The translations under genes were made by a program, and so were the position numbers. The notes beneath the pieces were generated by a model. That model ran no database searches and had not been told where the DNA came from. It saw only the letters and a list, made by a program, of their open reading frames with translations. Shown piece after piece: positions 61,050 through 64,000 of a DNA stretch of 64,000 nt (its first letter is position 1; each line of letters begins with the position of its first letter). Source of the DNA: Symbiodinium natans (Eukaryota > Sar > Dinophyceae > Suessiales > Symbiodiniaceae); contig CAJNDS010000102.1 in the NCBI GenBank assembly GCA_905221605.1, positions 372,001 through 436,000 of the forward strand. Direction: 5' to 3'.

Positions 61050-61433
61050 GCGAATTTCGATAACCACGCACCCACCTCTTGGATCCATGTCTCGTGAGGT
61101 TTGGGATGCGCAAGAACTACCCCCAAAAAACCAGTGAAAGGCTGTCCATGATGAACTTGGCGTTGGAGGTGCCATCCACGCGCTGATCCTGCAAGGAAGC
61201 CCAGCAAAAAGGGAGGCAAATCTTGTTCAAGGACTGGGCGGCAGGACAGTTGTAAGCCATACCCGAAACCACGCCACCCATGCGAAAGGAAAGGTTGGAG
61301 CTGAACTCCCGTAGGCCTAAGTGCTTCCAAGCAACAATGTTGACCTGTACGTCTGTCAAAGATAGCTCTTGGATGTTCAGCGGGGAGATGAAGAGGGATC
61401 GGATCCCTGAGACCACAAGCTCGTTGAGGTGGG
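61050..61433 (-). CDS. Candidate exon of an unrecognised multi-exon gene
   Basis: A stop-free minus-strand stretch of over 100 residues: VSGIRSLFISPLNIQELSL, TDVQVNIVAWKHLGLREF, then GGVVSGMAYNCPAAQSL. Its alternating hydrophobic pattern suggests beta strands, vaguely like lipid-binding BPI-type proteins; this is not proven. A TTTAGGG block (61434-61470) starts immediately upstream in the transcript. Confidence 0.4.
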
Positions 61434-61499
61434 TTTAGGGTTTAGGGTTTAGGGCTATAGGGTTTAGGGTTACTCACAAGGCTTGGGGGGGGGTGGCTT

Positions 61500-61585
61500 T
61501 GGGAGCTTGCGGTCCGTCCCTGTAGAGGCACAGGAGCCTATGTCGAAAACGCCGCTGCCGATGCTCATGAAGTTGTGGTCACCTC
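61500..61585 (-). CDS. Candidate exon, same gene as 61050
   Basis: The minus strand encodes HNFMSIGSGVFDIGSCASTG then TDRKLPKP, protein-like, separated from the next exon by a telomere-like block. Confidence 0.35.
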
Positions 61586-61745
61586 ACATTCGTTTTGCTC
61601 GACCTCTCAACCCTGAACCCTAAACCCTAAACGCTGAACCCTAAAGCCTAAACCCCCTTCTGGCAACCCCTACAGTAGGGGTCTGAGCATGCAGCATGCC
61701 CAGCCTGCCTCCGCTTCCGGGCTTGTGGCCGTCTTCTTCACTACT

Positions 61746-61860
61746 TGCAGTAACCATCTCATAAGAAGGGCACCCTTTTTGGGGTTGGTTACTTTATATG
61801 TACGTTATAAGGGTTCCCAGAACCAAACAAAACAGGGCTAAACGGGCACCACCGGGCTGC
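61746..61860. mobile_element. MITE-like element, family C
   Basis: CAGTAACCATCTCATAAG and AAGGGCACCC face CGGGCACCACCGGGCTGCC. GCAAGTA occurs on both flanks on the minus strand, a possible target duplication. It lies between coding-like segments. Confidence 0.75.
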
Positions 61861-61869
61861 CAAGTAATT

Positions 61870-62170
61870 ACTTGCACGACCAAAGCACCAGCACCTCCGC
61901 ACAACTGAGACTGCGGCCATAACCCGCTGGGCTGGCCACTTCCAGATCGCCGAAGCCCCACCGCGCACTTATCAGGGAGATGTCTACAGAAGACACCGTG
62001 GTGGTGACCTGGATCAGGGAGTTGTGGGGCTGTTCCCAGGGCCCAGGTACCCAGACTGGAACATGAGCCGACCGATCATTTCCCGGAACTCATGTACCCC
62101 CTGCAACCGTTCTTGCAACGCCTGCGAAGCCCGAACCCGGAGAATCCTCGGCGCAATATTCTTCGGTCAC
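61870..62170 (-). CDS. Candidate exons, same gene as 61050
   Basis: Two minus-strand segments: ILRVRASQALQERLQGV then HEFREMIGRLMF (about 62160-62050), and HNSLIQVTTTVSSVDISL then ISARWGFGDLEVASPAGYG (about 62025-61875). Protein-like, no family recognised. Confidence 0.4.
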
Positions 62171-62237
62171 CAGGCGCTCTTCTTCTTTTTCTGCTTCTTC
62201 CTCTTCGTTCGATCCGTTTTTGTGGTTGTTTTGTTTT

Positions 62238-62395
62238 GTCGCTCTCTCTCTCTCTCTTTCCTTCCTTCTTTCCTTCCTGCACGCGTAACCCCCGGAGGAG
62301 CCGCTCTCTCTCTCTCTCTCTCTCTCCCGCCTTCTTCTTCTTCCTTTTCTGCGCGCTTTAGGGCCCCCTCTCTCTCTCTTCCTCCCCCCGCTCCC
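62238..62395. repeat. CT-rich low-complexity tract
   Basis: Several CT dinucleotide runs and TTCC/TTCTTC clusters. Confidence 0.9.
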
Positions 62396-62588
62396 TCGCA
62401 CACACCCGAGCAAACGTCACAGACATGCAAAACAAAAGACCCCAAGAAGACCAACAACCCTAAACTCTAAACCCTAAACCCCAAACCTGTGCCCAGCGTT
62501 TGCAGCCCCAGGGTCTCCAAAGGTTTGGAAGCCCGAGGCTTCCATGGCATCTTGCGCCCAGGAGTTGACGAAGAACGAGGCCCTTTTG

Positions 62589-62648
62589 GGGGTTTAGGGT
62601 TTAGGGTTTAGGGTTTAGGGTTTAGGGTTTAGGGTTTAGGGTTTAGGG
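62589..62648 (+). repeat. Telomere-like array (TTTAGGG)n
   Basis: About eight perfect units flanked by a 27-bp direct repeat (CAGGAGTTGACGAAG and following bases at about 62551 and 62650). Confidence 0.95.
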
Positions 62649-62721
62649 CAGGAGTTGACGAAGTACGAGGCCCTTTTGGGGGGTGGAGGGGAGGGGGGGG
62701 GGGTGGGCGGTCTTCTCTGTA

Positions 62722-62853
62722 CCTGGGGAACCTCTTTGCCTACAGCTTTTTATGGGTTTATGGGTTATACAGTGCTCGCTAAGGGTAATTGTGGTTATAC
62801 AGTCCTAAATAGGGCAATTGCTACTCAACTGAAGATAAATAATCCCTGTAGGC
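62722..62853. mobile_element. MITE-like element, family A, internally expanded
   Basis: CCTGGGGAACCTCTTTGCC opens it; the interior has two GGTTATACAGT units; the right end is weak (CCCTGTAGG). Confidence 0.5.
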
Positions 62854-62859
62854 CAGGCC

Positions 62860-63300
62860 TAGAATCTCCACAGCATTCCCCAAAGCCCTTTCATTAACAT
62901 AAATGACAGCAAGTGAAGTAACTCCTCTCTTTCCCCCAAAGGGGGGTACAATCTCTAGATGCAGGCGACATTCACAAAATTCCCAACTGGTTCTTCGGCG
63001 CAACAGGCTAGGCATTGGGTATATTTGGTACATTCTGGCACGCAGTCTTCTGCAAAGGAAGAAGCAGAACCTCTCAACCATCTACACGGTGGCTCAAGAA
63101 AACGACTTTGCCACAAGTGGTGAGTATTGGTGAACTTGTACCCTCCCTTCCTACACTAACGAGTGTAATTACGAGGATTGTGAAAGCTTTGTGTGTTGGA
63201 AATCCACTTCATCCGCAGAAATGCAACCCTCGCACTTCCTTCATTCGCGGACTTCTTGACTTTGTGAGAGTCTATACCGTTAAGGCACCAAGGGCCTAAA
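62860..63300. other. Unique sequence without recognised gene
   Basis: Frames of 76-94 codons on the plus strand and 86 on the minus strand, no domain and no splice support. Confidence 0.35.
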
Positions 63301-63357
63301 AGATCACTCCCGCTTGGCATTTGAGGGTTCAAGCTTGACTGGTGCTACCCTGCAAGA

Positions 63358-63403
63358 AGCTAAACCCTAAACCCTAAACCCTAAACCCTAAACCCTAAAC
63401 CCT
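63358..63403 (-). repeat. Telomere-like array (CCCTAAA)n
   Basis: Six perfect units. Confidence 0.95.
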
Positions 63404-63504
63404 CTGATATCTGAAGCACGCAGCATCCGAAATAGCTTGATGTTCCCGTGGTGTGCCCCGAAACGACACAGCATCCAATCCACAGCCAACAGTTTCAACA
63501 ACCA

Positions 63505-63603
63505 CCCTAAACCCTATAAACCCTATAAACCCTATAAATCCTAATCAAACCCTAATTAAACCCTATAAACCCTATAAACCCCTATAAGCCCAGAAACCCT
63601 AAA
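63505..63603 (-). repeat. CCCTATAAA 9-mer array with CCCTAATTAAA variants
   Basis: About nine units of CCCTATAAA or derivatives. Confidence 0.88.
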
Positions 63604-63739
63604 CCACAACAATCCATGAATACCTGGCCCAGGGCACGCGAGAATCGGCAGCACAATGACCCCTAGGCAGCAAAGGCAGAGACCCGCAAGCTGCCAGCGG
63701 TTCGGCCGGCTGCGGGATCCTTTGAGGGTTTGGTTGTTA

Positions 63740-63848
63740 CGGTTTAGGGTTTAGGGTTTAGGGTTTAGGGTTTAGGGTTTAGGGTTTAGGGTTTAGGGTT
63801 TAGGGTTTAGGGTTTAGGGTTTAGGCGGTTCAGGTTTAGGGTTTAGGG
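63740..63848 (+). repeat. Telomere-like array (TTTAGGG)n
   Basis: About 13 perfect units plus a short second block. Confidence 0.96.
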
Positions 63849-64000
63849 TTTCATCGCTCACCCTCGGACACGCCAAGCGAGGCACGGTCTTGCTGTAAGG
63901 GTTTCGGGCAGTTTAGGGTTTAGGAGGTATGAAGGTTTGGGTGTATAGAGCTATAGGGCTTGAGGCTCTAAAGGCTTGTTCGGCTGCTGATGAGGGTTCA

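Noticed and set aside
1..64000. CRISPR arrays, rRNA genes, bacterial operons or prophage
   Set aside because: Tandem repeats here are telomere-like or microsatellite without unique equal-length spacers; no rRNA or prokaryotic gene pattern seen.

Overview
The window looks like nuclear DNA of a dinoflagellate, most likely Symbiodiniaceae-like. This is inferred from four things: (i) a Ty1/copia retroelement with unusual extra domains; (ii) dozens of interstitial TTTAGGG / CCCTAAA blocks, the Arabidopsis-type telomere unit reported for dinoflagellates; (iii) short introns with GC or GA donors as well as GT, and acceptors followed by G; (iv) many 70-130 bp inverted-repeat elements, some sitting exactly at intron positions. 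There are no prokaryotic operons, rRNA genes or CRISPR arrays.

Layout. Bases 1 to about 10,500 are the 3' part of a copia-type LTR retrotransposon, truncated by the left window edge. Its order is Gag with CCCH and CCHC zinc fingers, aspartic protease, a cytosine-C5-methyltransferase-like domain, integrase, a 2OG-Fe(II)-dioxygenase-like domain, a 51-bp tandem repeat, a Hint-like segment, reverse transcriptase, RNase H, and a C-terminal extension with one membrane segment. Two frame breaks, both equivalent to -1 shifts, divide it into three overlapping reading frames. A polypurine tract and the start of the 3' LTR follow.

The rest (10.5-64 kb) is a gene-poor mosaic: telomere-like arrays, their 9-mer variants, long G or C homopolymers, microsatellites, several families of MITE-like inverted-repeat elements, and small exons, mostly on the minus strand. 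The best gene models are an SGNH-hydrolase-like protein (20662-22489), a helical-repeat protein resembling organellar FAST/RAP-type proteins (about 27815-30375), a KH-domain protein (33584-34653), a HEAT-like acidic-tailed protein (49922-54847), and a coiled-coil protein (24500-25325). Many other exons are recognised only as stop-free, protein-like stretches ending at plausible splice sites.

The most interesting features are two. First, the retroelement carries both a methyltransferase-like and a dioxygenase-like module. Second, short inverted-repeat elements and telomere-repeat blocks appear to be introns. At 20889-20979, 28010-28138 and 33672-33778, removing the element restores an exact reading frame with GC-AG or GA-AG borders; the first two also have target-site duplications. 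One 239-nt intron consists almost entirely of a telomere array plus a MITE. All functions are inferred from sequence motifs read by eye; no database search was run.
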